A program made the translations under genes and the position numbers. A model generated the notes under the pieces. It ran no database searches and had not been told where the DNA came from. It worked only from the letters and a program-made list of their open reading frames with translations. From a virus, in the IMG/VR virus record IMGVR_UViG_3300009420_000025, positions 1-42,139 of that record: a stretch of 42,139 nucleotides of DNA, one strand, 5' to 3'. The first letter of the stretch is position 1. The number at the start of each line of letters is the position of its first letter. Positions 10,829 through 18,032 of this stretch are shown here, piece after piece.

Positions 10829-11776
10829 ATGCGCCTAGCAAAGAGAACAGAATACCGAATAATGAAAAATGGAGGAGTTAATGGCGATCCGCCTAAAACA
10901 TCACTGTCTGACAACCTAAGGTCTGAGCTGCGAGAAAACTATTCCTTACCTTTATTACCAGAGGATGACTATCCTGAGTACTCTTACGAAGATCTGCTAC
11001 CGCTTTTTAGTCCTTCACAGAAAAAAATTGCTGACTGGTTGATTGCTAGAAAAGAGACGGGTAGATTTGAAGATCAACTAGGGGGAGGTAATTTAGAGAG
11101 ACAGCTATTGAATTTAGCATCTAATAAGACTTTTCAATCACAAAAAGAGCTTGTTGATGAGGTGTTTGATTTTTATGATGAGTTGGGATATATGACAACT
11201 TCTACTGGCGAAAAGGAAACACCTTATGAAACAAAAGATGAGCTTTATAGAGAGGTACAAGGTGCAGCTGGGATATATTTCCCCGAAGCCCATGCAATGT
11301 ATGATACTAAAACAGCTTCAGGAGAGGATTATGGCGGTGCCTTGGAAAAAATAAATAGCGGGGTAGATAGAAGTTTTCAAAGATTAGCCGCTTTTATCGA
11401 AGGAAAGAAAAAAGATTCTACACAAAAGCATGAAAACGTACACTCCTTAAACGCAAAGCTAGCAGAAGGCGTTATAGAAGACATACGCCCTCCTGAGCAT
11501 GAGTATTACGACGACAACAGAGAGTTATATTCTAGGACGATGCAATTCAGGCTTGATAATGAGCTTGACCCTAAAAAGATCTTTACCAAAGAAGACTTAA
11601 AAGATTTAAACTCGGAAAGAAGTAAGTATATGCTAGACTATATACCTGATGAGCAGTTTTTAAAGCTTTTGAATGACGTTGCTTATGCCGAACCAAATAA
11701 TGATACTCATGAAGCTATCCAATATGGGTTTAAAGGCACGAAGATAAAAAACCATTTCAAGGTTTTAAAGAAATAA
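10829..11776 (+). CDS. Probable zinc metallopeptidase (HExxH), 315 aa
   Basis: Residues 201-205 read HENVH, an HExxH zinc-peptidase motif in a predicted helix (KHENVHSLNAKLAEG). About 27 residues later RELYSRTMQFR supplies E232 as candidate third ligand, the arrangement of gluzincin-type enzymes. The N-terminus (YRIMKNGGVNGDPPK, residues 9-23) carries the GG module shared with neighbouring virion proteins. A likely role is prohead or cargo-protein processing, or cleavage of a host target after ejection. The leaderless-type start follows a TATCTTTG box. Confidence 0.65.
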   Translation: MRLAKRTEYRIMKNGGVNGDPPKTSLSDNLRSELRENYSLPLLPEDDYPEYSYEDLLPLFSPSQKKIADWLIARKETGRFEDQLGGGNLERQLLNLASNKTFQSQKELVDEVFDFYDELGYMTTSTGEKETPYETKDELYREVQGAAGIYFPEAHAMYDTKTASGEDYGGALEKINSGVDRSFQRLAAFIEGKKKDSTQKHENVHSLNAKLAEGVIEDIRPPEHEYYDDNRELYSRTMQFRLDNELDPKKIFTKEDLKDLNSERSKYMLDYIPDEQFLKLLNDVAYAEPNNDTHEAIQYGFKGTKIKNHFKVLKK

Positions 11777-11812
11777 TATCGCTTACACTACATCTCTAAA
11801 AGAAGCTTAAGG

Positions 11813-11838
11813 CAATAAGTTATCTTTCCTTATATTTG
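11813..11838 (+). promoter_or_regulatory. Late promoter, CAAT-N14-TATATTTG
   Basis: CAAT (11813-11816), 14 nt, TATATTTG (11831-11838), then 4 nt to the ATG at 11843. A second partial box (TATCTTTC) lies in the spacer, part of CAATAAGTTATCTTT, which resembles the promoter at 9597. Confidence 0.75.
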
Positions 11839-11842
11839 CACT

Positions 11843-12277
11843 ATGGCAAACCTAACATTAACAATCACGGAAGCAGTTACCTTAAATGGTGTGTCTCGTG
11901 GATCTACGAATACGCAAACCGTAGAGAATGTAACTGAGGTGTATCATCGCATATGTGATATTAGAACTAATCAATGGCACACAGTAGCTGCTTTTGGGGC
12001 TTCTGTCGGGGGATCTACACTTATAGATGCAACCGTAAAGCACTTAAGGATAACCAACTTAGATGCCACTAATTTTGTAAAGCTGATTCTTACCGAGACA
12101 GGAGTACAGGAATTTATGGTTAAAATAGAGGCGGGGGACAGTTTCATACTAGGCAACTCTGTTTCGGACGCTAACGCGCTAGGAACAGGAGCCACACCAT
12201 CATTTACAAACATTGACACAATCACAGCCAGAGCCGATCAAGGCGACTGCCAGATTGAACTATTTATAGCAAACTAA
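11843..12277 (+). CDS. Small beta-rich virion protein, 144 aa
   Basis: Starts MANLTLTITEAVTLNGVSRGSTN. It is Thr/Ser/Val-rich and probably all-beta, with VKHLRITNLDATNFVKLILTE followed by VKIEAGDSFILGN. The order 'N-terminal strand, ...xIxNxxxxxFVKL..., aGdxxxLP/G' recurs in the proteins at 24030 and 24431, so the three look like paralogues. Such small beta proteins in a structural region are typically head decoration or fibre-attachment proteins. It is translated from a probably leaderless mRNA; its stop overlaps the next start (TAATG). Confidence 0.75.
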   Translation: MANLTLTITEAVTLNGVSRGSTNTQTVENVTEVYHRICDIRTNQWHTVAAFGASVGGSTLIDATVKHLRITNLDATNFVKLILTETGVQEFMVKIEAGDSFILGNSVSDANALGTGATPSFTNIDTITARADQGDCQIELFIAN

Positions 12278-13890
12278 TGAACTTAAGAAGAAGATACGCA
12301 AACGGCGGACAAACACCAAGCCCAGAGATGATGCAACAGATGATGCAGCAAATGCAACAGAGGCAACAAGGTCCACCACAGGGGCAACAAGCTCCTCAAA
12401 GGGAGGCTCATATTCCCGTAGATGGAAGGGTGTTATCGGACGAGAAGGGGGATTATGTGATGTTCACTGATCTTCAGGGTGCGGAACCTTTTAAGGTGTA
12501 TTCACCTGATTACGGTTGGAATGAAGTAGATGGGATGGCTAGTGGGGAGGATGGAGATTCTATACCTAAGGCTAATTATCCTGTAGTTATGGACGAGAGG
12601 TCTGGAGAATACGTGCTTGACGCAGCTGCATATGATTCTCAGATGACTTCAGAGCAGCCTCAAATGGCGCACGGAGGGAAGTTTAAGGTAATGAAGAAGT
12701 TTGAGAATGGTGGAGTGAATGGCGACCCAGTAAAAGACGGTGACCCTAAGAAACCAAAAGGAAGCCCATATGTACTCACTAAAACTGTAGATGATTCTAA
12801 CTTTGAATCTAAAGAAGGGATGACGGAGACCACAACAGAGGGCGCTATACCTTCTTATAATCCAGAAAGTGGACTTGATAACTTAACGCAAGAGCAGAAA
12901 GACTTAATCCTAAATACAGAGTTTGGGAGGTCACACTTGAGTGGTGAAGGATCTTTAAGCGACCAGTATGCTGATTATACAGTAAAGGTTAACGATTACT
13001 TAAATAACAACCGCGACGCAGCTTTAGATAAAATAAAGGGCTTAATAGACTCAAACCCGAACTTCAAAACAAAACTTGAAGGTAAGTCCGACGATGAAAT
13101 GCTCACAATTACCCGCGATCTTATGACGGATGGGAAGATTGGTGACTTTCATGGGGCTATACTTAGAGAGGAAAAAAAGTACTTGAAGCCTCTTATAGGG
13201 GGTAGTGAGATTGATGCATCGGGCATAAGAGCAGACGCTGCTGATATTATTTATGGGTTTGGCGATCAAGCTATATCTGAAAACGCTCAGGCGGATTATA
13301 GAGCACAAGCTCAGGCCGCTGGCCTAGATCTTCTTGATGAAAGAAGTATGTCAGAATTCTTTAATTTATACATATCTCAAAATCCAGCTTCCACACAAAG
13401 GGGGGAAGTGACGGATGCAGGCTTCACAGCCGACAACATCGCTACAACTAGAGAGAGTGCTGAAGCGGTTGCCTTTGGTAGTAAAGAAGGAATTAATGAA
13501 AACGCTCAGACTGCAAAAAACAAAAACGCACTTACAGTAGAATTGCAAAATCTTATACAAGCAAGAGGATACGATTCCACTTCCGCAAAGTATAAAGCTG
13601 CACAAGCAGAAATAGACGCTCTGCAACAGCAAATAACATCAATGGCAGTAGGGGGCCGAGTAAAACTCATAAAGAGTTTTAATAATGGCGGGAAAAATGA
13701 CGACCCCCCTAAAGAATTAAGCTTAATACTTAATGGCACAAACATAAAAGACATGGATCACACAACAAAAAGAAGGCTTTTTAATACTACCCTATCCACA
13801 CCAAACGGAAATTTTAGCGTAACTAATCCTAATTTTTTAGGCAGGATGCTTAAAAAATACAAGAACCCGAAAGTAAGCACTTCCTTTTAG
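12277..13890 (+). CDS. Virion-associated protein with two GG modules, 537 aa
   Basis: Starts MNLRRRYANGGQTPSPEM, followed by a Met/Gln-rich stretch (residues 18-42). Residues ~44-125 form a conserved-looking domain (IPVDGRVLSDEKGDYVMFTD...). A 24-residue module (M-A-x-GG-[KR]-x-K...F-x-NGG-x-N-x-DP) occurs at 130-153 and again at 456-479. The region between is helical and charged. I take it as an internal (ejected) virion protein because the same GG motifs mark the ejection-type proteins at 37948 and 10829. The start overlaps the previous stop (TAATG); it ends tail-to-tail with the minus-strand secreted gene. Confidence 0.75.
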   Translation: MNLRRRYANGGQTPSPEMMQQMMQQMQQRQQGPPQGQQAPQREAHIPVDGRVLSDEKGDYVMFTDLQGAEPFKVYSPDYGWNEVDGMASGEDGDSIPKANYPVVMDERSGEYVLDAAAYDSQMTSEQPQMAHGGKFKVMKKFENGGVNGDPVKDGDPKKPKGSPYVLTKTVDDSNFESKEGMTETTTEGAIPSYNPESGLDNLTQEQKDLILNTEFGRSHLSGEGSLSDQYADYTVKVNDYLNNNRDAALDKIKGLIDSNPNFKTKLEGKSDDEMLTITRDLMTDGKIGDFHGAILREEKKYLKPLIGGSEIDASGIRADAADIIYGFGDQAISENAQADYRAQAQAAGLDLLDERSMSEFFNLYISQNPASTQRGEVTDAGFTADNIATTRESAEAVAFGSKEGINENAQTAKNKNALTVELQNLIQARGYDSTSAKYKAAQAEIDALQQQITSMAVGGRVKLIKSFNNGGKNDDPPKELSLILNGTNIKDMDHTTKRRLFNTTLSTPNGNFSVTNPNFLGRMLKKYKNPKVSTSF

Positions 13891-14432
13891 TTAAACACGT
13901 AGTTTGGCGGCAGGAACTCATCGAAGCACCCACCCCCATAGAATCGCGTAGCTTCGTCATCTATTTTTAGCTGCACAAGAACAAAGTCCTTCTCGTAGTA
14001 TACTGACCCATAATCCCCATATGTTTTTAGGATTTCTACGGTCTCGTACCCAACTCTAGCAAAAGTATTACCTAGGACTTCACCAGTACGGTTGTCTCTT
14101 GCTATTATGTGGTAAATTCCCTTCTTGTAAACATTAAACCATAGCATGAAATCTCCTTCATGTAAGTCAGTCTGTTCTTTATTTAAGGCAATCTCATTAG
14201 CTATGTATGAGTCTGTTAGGTAAGGCTTTTCAGAGTTATCTCTACCTAAATCCCAGCAACTGCATTCATCTTCAGGTTCTGCCCACACCTCCCATGTAAC
14301 GAAGCTTTGGTCAGCATCTGGCCAGAAACAGTGGCACTCGCTAAATGCGACTTGGAGCCTTAATAATTCTTCTTGTGCGTTTATACCAATCGACAGCAGG
14401 CTAGCAATCAGTACTAAGAATAAGTTTTTCAT
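13887..14432 (-). CDS. Secreted Cys-rich protein, probable moron (181 aa)
   Basis: Starts MKNLFLVLIASLLSIGINAQ, a clear Sec signal peptide with likely cleavage after A19. The mature part has paired cysteines (ECHC, ECSC), suggesting disulphides, and a beta-rich body (FMLWFNVYKKGIYHIIARDN). It is a lone minus-strand gene inside the rightward arm and carries its own early-type promoter (14486-14517). These are the marks of a moron: a phage gene altering the host envelope, for example superinfection exclusion. The exact function is unknown. Confidence 0.78.
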   Translation of the reverse strand: MKNLFLVLIASLLSIGINAQEELLRLQVAFSECHCFWPDADQSFVTWEVWAEPEDECSCWDLGRDNSEKPYLTDSYIANEIALNKEQTDLHEGDFMLWFNVYKKGIYHIIARDNRTGEVLGNTFARVGYETVEILKTYGDYGSVYYEKDFVLVQLKIDDEATRFYGGGCFDEFLPPNYVFN

Positions 14433-14447
14433 AATGTGTAAATTAAA

Positions 14448-14473
14448 GGATTAAAAAATTCAGCGTATATTTG
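14448..14473 (+). promoter_or_regulatory. Late promoter, GGAT-N14-TATATTTG
   Basis: TATATTTG at 14466-14473 with GGAT 14 nt upstream (14448-14451). It precedes the DUF5675 gene at 14631 by about 155 nt and lies inside the leader of the divergent minus-strand gene, so the two transcripts overlap at their 5' ends. Confidence 0.55.
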
Positions 14474-14485
14474 TTGCTGCTATTA

Positions 14486-14517
14486 TCAAGGTAAACTAAA
14501 CTTTCCACATTTCCTAA
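14486..14517 (-). promoter_or_regulatory. Early-type promoter P5 (TTAG-N20-TACCTTGA)
   Basis: TTAG at 14514-14517, exactly 20 nt, then TACCTTGA at 14486-14493 on the minus strand. Spacing and flank (GGAAATGTGGAAAGTT) match P4 (GGAATTAGGAAAAGTT). It should express the secreted gene together with the early arm rather than with the late genes around it. Confidence 0.6.
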
Positions 14518-14630
14518 TTTGAATGGTAAATAAATTTCTAAAACTTTGAAGAAGTTTTATTTTAACCCCACACGAAAGAGAAAAGACCGCAAGAAGGAAG
14601 CCGAGCTAATACGGTTAAATAAGTTAAAAA

Positions 14631-15134
14631 ATGAAACTAGAAGTAATAAGGTTCAGCAAACAAAAAGATTCGACTAATGGGATTCTATTCGACATATCAA
14701 AAGACAAAAGAGAGTTTTTATGCTATACTCTCGAAGACGAAGCTAGGGATATCAAAGTCATGGCAGAAACTTGTATCCCTGAAGGAGAGTATCCTATCCG
14801 TTTTAGAAATGTGGGCGGGATTCATACCAAATACTCTAAGCGGTTTGCCGATATTCATCTGGGTATGCTTGAAGTATGTGATGTACCTAATTTTTCGTAT
14901 ATTCTTATTCACTGCGGTAATACTGACGAAGATACTGGTGGGTGCTTACTTGTGGGTGACTCACAAGAGAACAACATAATCAAGTCCAATGGCTTTATAG
15001 GCCACTCTACAAAGGCTTATATGAGAATATATCAGCCAATAGCAGCCGCACTAAAAGCAGGGGAACAGGTTACTATTATTTACCGAGACTTTGAGGAGTC
15101 ATTAGTCTTAAACGAACTAAAGGAAATATGCTAA
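14631..15134 (+). CDS. DUF5675 family protein, 167 aa
   Basis: The pattern CYTLEDEARD (31-40), PEGEYPIRF (50-58) and IHCGNTDEDTGGCLLVG (93-109) is what I remember of DUF5675, a fold with conserved His, Cys and Asp found in many phages and often next to lysis genes. A role in cell-wall handling or lysis is suspected for the family but not proven. No signal peptide. Preceded by a ~155-nt leader; its last bases overlap a 35-aa ORF (ATGCTAA). Confidence 0.75.
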   Translation: MKLEVIRFSKQKDSTNGILFDISKDKREFLCYTLEDEARDIKVMAETCIPEGEYPIRFRNVGGIHTKYSKRFADIHLGMLEVCDVPNFSYILIHCGNTDEDTGGCLLVGDSQENNIIKSNGFIGHSTKAYMRIYQPIAAALKAGEQVTIIYRDFEESLVLNELKEIC

Positions 15135-15235
15135 AGAGAATGGGTAAAATGATAGCAAGACTTAAAACCTCTAAGCCATCAGTCCACATAAAGAAAAGAA
15201 TCTCAGCTGGCGGAAAGAAGAAGAAGGGGAGGTAG
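15128..15235 (+). CDS. Very small basic protein, 35 aa
   Basis: Reads MLKRMGKMIARLKTSK...GGKKKKGR. It starts inside the last codons of the DUF5675 gene (ATGCTAA overlap) with AAAGGA 5 nt upstream, and ends one base before the stop of the convergent minus-strand gene, so it fills the gap exactly. An amphipathic basic helix plus a Lys-rich tail would suit an antimicrobial-like lysis peptide or an RNA-binding peptide. At this length, coding status is only supported by position. Confidence 0.45.
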   Translation: MLKRMGKMIARLKTSKPSVHIKKRISAGGKKKKGR

Positions 15236-15664
15236 TCAGACAGACTCCTCTAAGCTTCTATAGAATCGCTGTACAAGCAGTCTAGCTTTCTGCGTGAGAG
15301 CATATCTCACTCTATAGCTAACCTTGGTTTCATCACGAAACAAGTGATCCTCTAAGGTTTGCGAAGGGGTAAGTTTATCGAAGTACTTATATACGTACCC
15401 AGCGTTAACTAACGGGAATATTATTCTTTTCCCTATTTTATCTTTACTATAGCCATATTCAGCTACGGCAAAGTCTATTGTCCAGAACTCTAAGTCGTAT
15501 GCCCAGCACATAAACATGAGCTCCCTTTGGAAAACATCCGCTGTTTCCTGGGTGTGTAGAAGCTTTTCTCTTAAGTTCTTTAAATAGTTCCTACGAACGA
15601 ATTTCTTTTGTAACTTTAGGGACTCGCGGAAGAGTTTTTTCTTAGCTTGTTTTTTTCTAGCCAT
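15236..15664 (-). CDS. Probable winged-helix DNA-binding protein, 142 aa
   Basis: A strongly basic N-terminus (ARKKQAKKKLFRESLKLQKKFVRR) precedes a body (RELMFMCWAYDLEFWTIDFAVAEYGYSKDKIGKRIIFPLVNAGYVYKYF...YRVRYALTQKARLLVQRFYR) that reads like a MarR-type winged helix: helices, then LTQKARLLVQ as the C-terminal helix. It could be a regulator of late genes or a morphogenesis factor. Its start codon overlaps that of the divergent gene at 15663 (CATG), so one of the two starts may be further in. Confidence 0.65.
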   Translation of the reverse strand: MARKKQAKKKLFRESLKLQKKFVRRNYLKNLREKLLHTQETADVFQRELMFMCWAYDLEFWTIDFAVAEYGYSKDKIGKRIIFPLVNAGYVYKYFDKLTPSQTLEDHLFRDETKVSYRVRYALTQKARLLVQRFYRSLEESV

Positions 15665-16001
15665 GACGTTTAATTCAAATAAGTACGAAGATATGAATAA
15701 AGACGGATTTCTCTTTGAAGTTCAGAAACTAGCTCTTGAACTAGAGGCTTTGATTGATAAATACGACGTTAGAGATGAGGTTGTAAACGTCATGATGACT
15801 GGTGTAATAGAAAAGGCAGAAGAAGGAACGACTCGGATGCGAGCAATTTACAGCTATAGTATAGACTCACAGGAAGAACTGGAGGATGTATTGGAATTTA
15901 TTAACGACACCTGGATACAACAGGATCTTTTAGATGATGAAGACGATAACGAAGCCGATCTAGACGACTTGCTTGATGGCACGGGTATAGAATTAGAATA
16001 G
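15663..16001 (+). CDS. Hypothetical acidic protein, 112 aa
   Basis: Starts MTFNSNKYEDMNKDGFLFEVQKLALELEALIDK; an alternative ATG at 15693 (MNKDGFLF) would free it from overlap with the divergent gene. The C-terminal 25 residues are almost all Asp/Glu. The helical body followed by an acidic tail suggests a partner or chaperone for a basic protein, perhaps one of the Lys-rich packaging-region proteins nearby. It starts the gene string leading to terminase. Function unknown. Confidence 0.75.
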   Translation: MTFNSNKYEDMNKDGFLFEVQKLALELEALIDKYDVRDEVVNVMMTGVIEKAEEGTTRMRAIYSYSIDSQEELEDVLEFINDTWIQQDLLDDEDDNEADLDDLLDGTGIELE

Positions 16002-16002
16002 A

Positions 16003-16239
16003 ATGGACGGACTTATTAGAAAGATCGTAATTGGGAAGGACCCAAAGAATGCGATGGCCTACTACGTAGGAATGAGAGCAGGTGGAGGCAATGTCTCTAC
16101 CATCATACTAGATGATAGACATCTCTTTAAGTATGGTAAAAATAGATACCTTGTTTACATAGATATAGATGAATCTCAAGTTCTCTGGAAAGGAGTAGAC
16201 GAGATGCCATGTATTGTGGAATACGACCTAAACTTCTGA
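16003..16239 (+). CDS. Hypothetical protein, 78 aa
   Basis: Starts MDGLIRKIVIGKDPKNAMAYYVGMRAGGG and is mostly beta (VSTIILDD, YLVYIDIDESQVLWKGV). It sits 1 nt after the acidic protein gene and its stop overlaps the GroES-like gene start (TGATG), so the three are coupled. I recall similar short proteins next to phage co-chaperonin genes but can give no function. Confidence 0.75.
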   Translation: MDGLIRKIVIGKDPKNAMAYYVGMRAGGGNVSTIILDDRHLFKYGKNRYLVYIDIDESQVLWKGVDEMPCIVEYDLNF

Positions 16240-16829
16240 TGAAGTCTATGAAAGGGTTTATTGTTAAACTCCCGAAAAAAACAAAGGACTCTGTCACTCT
16301 TGCGGGTGGTGTAGAGATATTCATGGATACTAAGTACGACGAGTTCCGCCATAGAGTTATGGATGGGGAAGTTGTAGCTCTACCAGCAAAGCATGATACA
16401 GACATAAAGGTCGGCGACACCATATACTTCCACCACCACGTTGTAGTACAGGGAGGTACTCCATTGCCTGGATATGAGGGCTGTTACACCGTAATGTTTC
16501 ATCCGACTAGCGCTATGGATTCCCAAGCTTTTGCTCATAAATGCGCAGAGACAGGAGTGGTAAAGAGTCTGTCCTCTTGGTGTTTGCTTGAATTTGTAGA
16601 AGAGAATCATATAGATGATTTAGAGTCAGATACTATAAAGCTAGTGGAGCTCACAAAGAAGGGCCCGACTAAAGGTCGTATAGCTTTTGCTTCAATAGAG
16701 TGCGAAGCTATGGGCGTTGGCCCAGGAGATATCGTTGGAATAGACAAAAATAGAGATTATAGGGTTGTAGTTGATGGAAAGGACTACTACCGTACACGCT
16801 CAGATGATTTCATGTATGTCGAGAACTAA
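16239..16829 (+). CDS. GroES-like co-chaperonin with a second GroES-like half (196 aa)
   Basis: Residues ~4-65 (GFIVKLPKK... GEVVALPAKHDTDIKVGDTIYFHHHVV) match the GroES beta barrel, including the G-x-V-x-x-x-P and VGD signatures. Residues ~140-196 (KGRIAFAS... GVGPGDIVGID... YYRTRSDDFMYVEN) repeat the pattern. Phage co-chaperonins replace host GroES to fold the capsid protein in GroEL. At 196 aa it is about twice a bacterial GroES. The start at 16239 (TGATG overlap) is preferred; M at 16248 is possible. Confidence 0.75.
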   Translation: MKSMKGFIVKLPKKTKDSVTLAGGVEIFMDTKYDEFRHRVMDGEVVALPAKHDTDIKVGDTIYFHHHVVVQGGTPLPGYEGCYTVMFHPTSAMDSQAFAHKCAETGVVKSLSSWCLLEFVEENHIDDLESDTIKLVELTKKGPTKGRIAFASIECEAMGVGPGDIVGIDKNRDYRVVVDGKDYYRTRSDDFMYVEN

Positions 16830-17106
16830 ATTCACTACAGTATCAGCGGCTAAGAGGCTCATGGCCAGTATGGAGGTTGCTATTGACAACATGATAGAAG
16901 AGATAAAGAAGCCTGTTGACCCAGACATTAATGGGTCGGCACGAAAGGCAGAACTCCAATCCATAAAGCAAACGGCGACAGATTGTAAGGAGCTTCTTGT
17001 AGAGAGGCAGAGGCTTGAACAAATGATTAAAACCCTCCATGAAAACGGAGAGATAGCAGAAGTAAAGGACTATTCAGGAGGTTTCGCTGAAAGATTCTCT
17101 AAATGA
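16816..17106 (+). CDS. Helical protein, candidate small terminase subunit (96 aa)
   Basis: Starts MSRTKFTTVSAAKRLMASMEVAIDNMIEEIKK, then a long helix (KAELQSIKQTATDCKELLVERQRLEQMIKTLHENGE), likely a coiled coil. It lies two genes before the HNH nuclease and large terminase, where the small terminase is usually found, and it is short, helical and charged like one. No helix-turn-helix is certain, so this is only a candidate. It overlaps the GroES-like gene by 14 nt and the HNH gene by ATGA. Confidence 0.55.
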   Translation: MSRTKFTTVSAAKRLMASMEVAIDNMIEEIKKPVDPDINGSARKAELQSIKQTATDCKELLVERQRLEQMIKTLHENGEIAEVKDYSGGFAERFSK

Positions 17107-17489
17107 ACTGTACGGTTGTCACGTATAAAGAGTGTAAAGACTGCAAAGAAGTCCTTCCAGAATCTGAGTTTAGAGTGCTGAGAAGAAAGAATCTGCCAGA
17201 ATGGGCCCATTTAGAGTGCCGCACATGCGAAAACATTGCCCGATGTGCCGACAAAAAAAGAAAGAAAAAGCAGCTAGTGGCTTTATTAGGGGGTTGTTGC
17301 GAGGTGTGTGGGTACAATAAATGCATTGAGGCTCTAGATTTCCACCATAAAGACCCCTCTACAAAAAAGTTTGGGATAGCCAGGAAGCTTGCTCAATCAT
17401 GGAAGTTGCTGTTACCAGAAGCTAAGAAATGCGCTGTGTTATGTTCTAATTGCCATAGAGAGTTTCATGCAGGGGTAATAGAGCTTTAA
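17103..17489 (+). CDS. HNH endonuclease, 128 aa
   Basis: CKDC (N-terminal), CRTC, CCEVCGY, LDFHHKDP and CSNCHREFH form a zinc-stabilised HNH nuclease: the catalytic His lies in DFHHKD and the metal-site His in NCHREFH. HNH proteins encoded beside the terminase assist DNA packaging by nicking or cutting concatemers in many phages; a homing role is less likely for such a compact gene in a coupled operon. The start overlaps the previous stop by ATGA. Confidence 0.85.
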   Translation: MNCTVVTYKECKDCKEVLPESEFRVLRRKNLPEWAHLECRTCENIARCADKKRKKKQLVALLGGCCEVCGYNKCIEALDFHHKDPSTKKFGIARKLAQSWKLLLPEAKKCAVLCSNCHREFHAGVIEL

Positions 17490-17494
17490 TTCCT

Positions 17495-17502
17495 TATCTT
17501 TG
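17495..17502 (+). promoter_or_regulatory. Late promoter -7 box TATCTTTG
   Basis: TATCTTTG six bases after the HNH stop, with the next ATG exactly 4 nt downstream. The usual upstream position reads AATA, with TAAT one base further out (17476-17479). It implies a leaderless mRNA for the packaging genes. Confidence 0.65.
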
Positions 17503-17506
17503 CAAT

Positions 17507-17827
17507 ATGGCAGGAAAGACAGCAACATATTATCATACTCACCCAAAGTCATACGCTAAAAAGAAAAAGAAAGATGCAGCAGACGGAAAATCTAACGTTA
17601 GAACTACTAAAAGAGTTGAAGCTAACCAAAAGCGCCGCGAAGCAAAACGTAACGGACAAAATGTTAAAGGAAAGGATTATGATCATGCTACTGACAGCTT
17701 TGTCGATAGTTCGGTAAACAGAGGAAGGAAGGGTGAAGGTGGGAGAAAGAAGAAGTTTACGACAGTCAAAAAAGCCGTAAAGAGACTAAAGAATACAATT
17801 AAGCTCCTTAAAGGAGGGGGGCGATGA
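17507..17827 (+). CDS. Small Lys-rich packaging-region protein, 106 aa
   Basis: Starts MAGKTATYYHTHPKSYAKKKKKDA; about a third of residues are Lys or Arg. The segment KRREAKRNGQNVKGKDYDHATDSFV followed by NRGRKGEG resembles short basic proteins encoded next to terminases in Bacteroidota phages and in some algal viruses (pattern KRR-x-x-x-G-x-GKD-x-x-H). A role in DNA binding during packaging is plausible. The -7 box is 4 nt before the ATG. Confidence 0.72.
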   Translation: MAGKTATYYHTHPKSYAKKKKKDAADGKSNVRTTKRVEANQKRREAKRNGQNVKGKDYDHATDSFVDSSVNRGRKGEGGRKKKFTTVKKAVKRLKNTIKLLKGGGR

Positions 17828-17840
17828 AATATAATATAAC

Positions 17841-18032
17841 ATGGCTGAATACAAATGTAAATGCAACGACGAAATAGTCACAACAGGCGAAATCACAATA
17901 AGATACGTAGAGGGAAAAGGTGTTATACACGATATTCAGTGCGAAAGCTGTGGAGAATACTTAGACCTTGCAAACCCTAAGTCTGGTGTCCCAAAGCTAG
18001 GAAGAATGAATAGCAGTGGAAGCAGTTATTAA
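17841..18032 (+). CDS. Small zinc-binding protein, 63 aa
   Basis: Starts MAEYKCKCNDEIVTTGEITIRYVEGKG and has two Cys pairs, CKC and CESC, about 25 residues apart, separated by beta strands, as in a rubredoxin-like knuckle. It lies between the basic protein and large terminase, its stop overlapping the terminase start (TAATG). It may be a terminase accessory protein, but no family is certain. Confidence 0.7.
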   Translation: MAEYKCKCNDEIVTTGEITIRYVEGKGVIHDIQCESCGEYLDLANPKSGVPKLGRMNSSGSSY

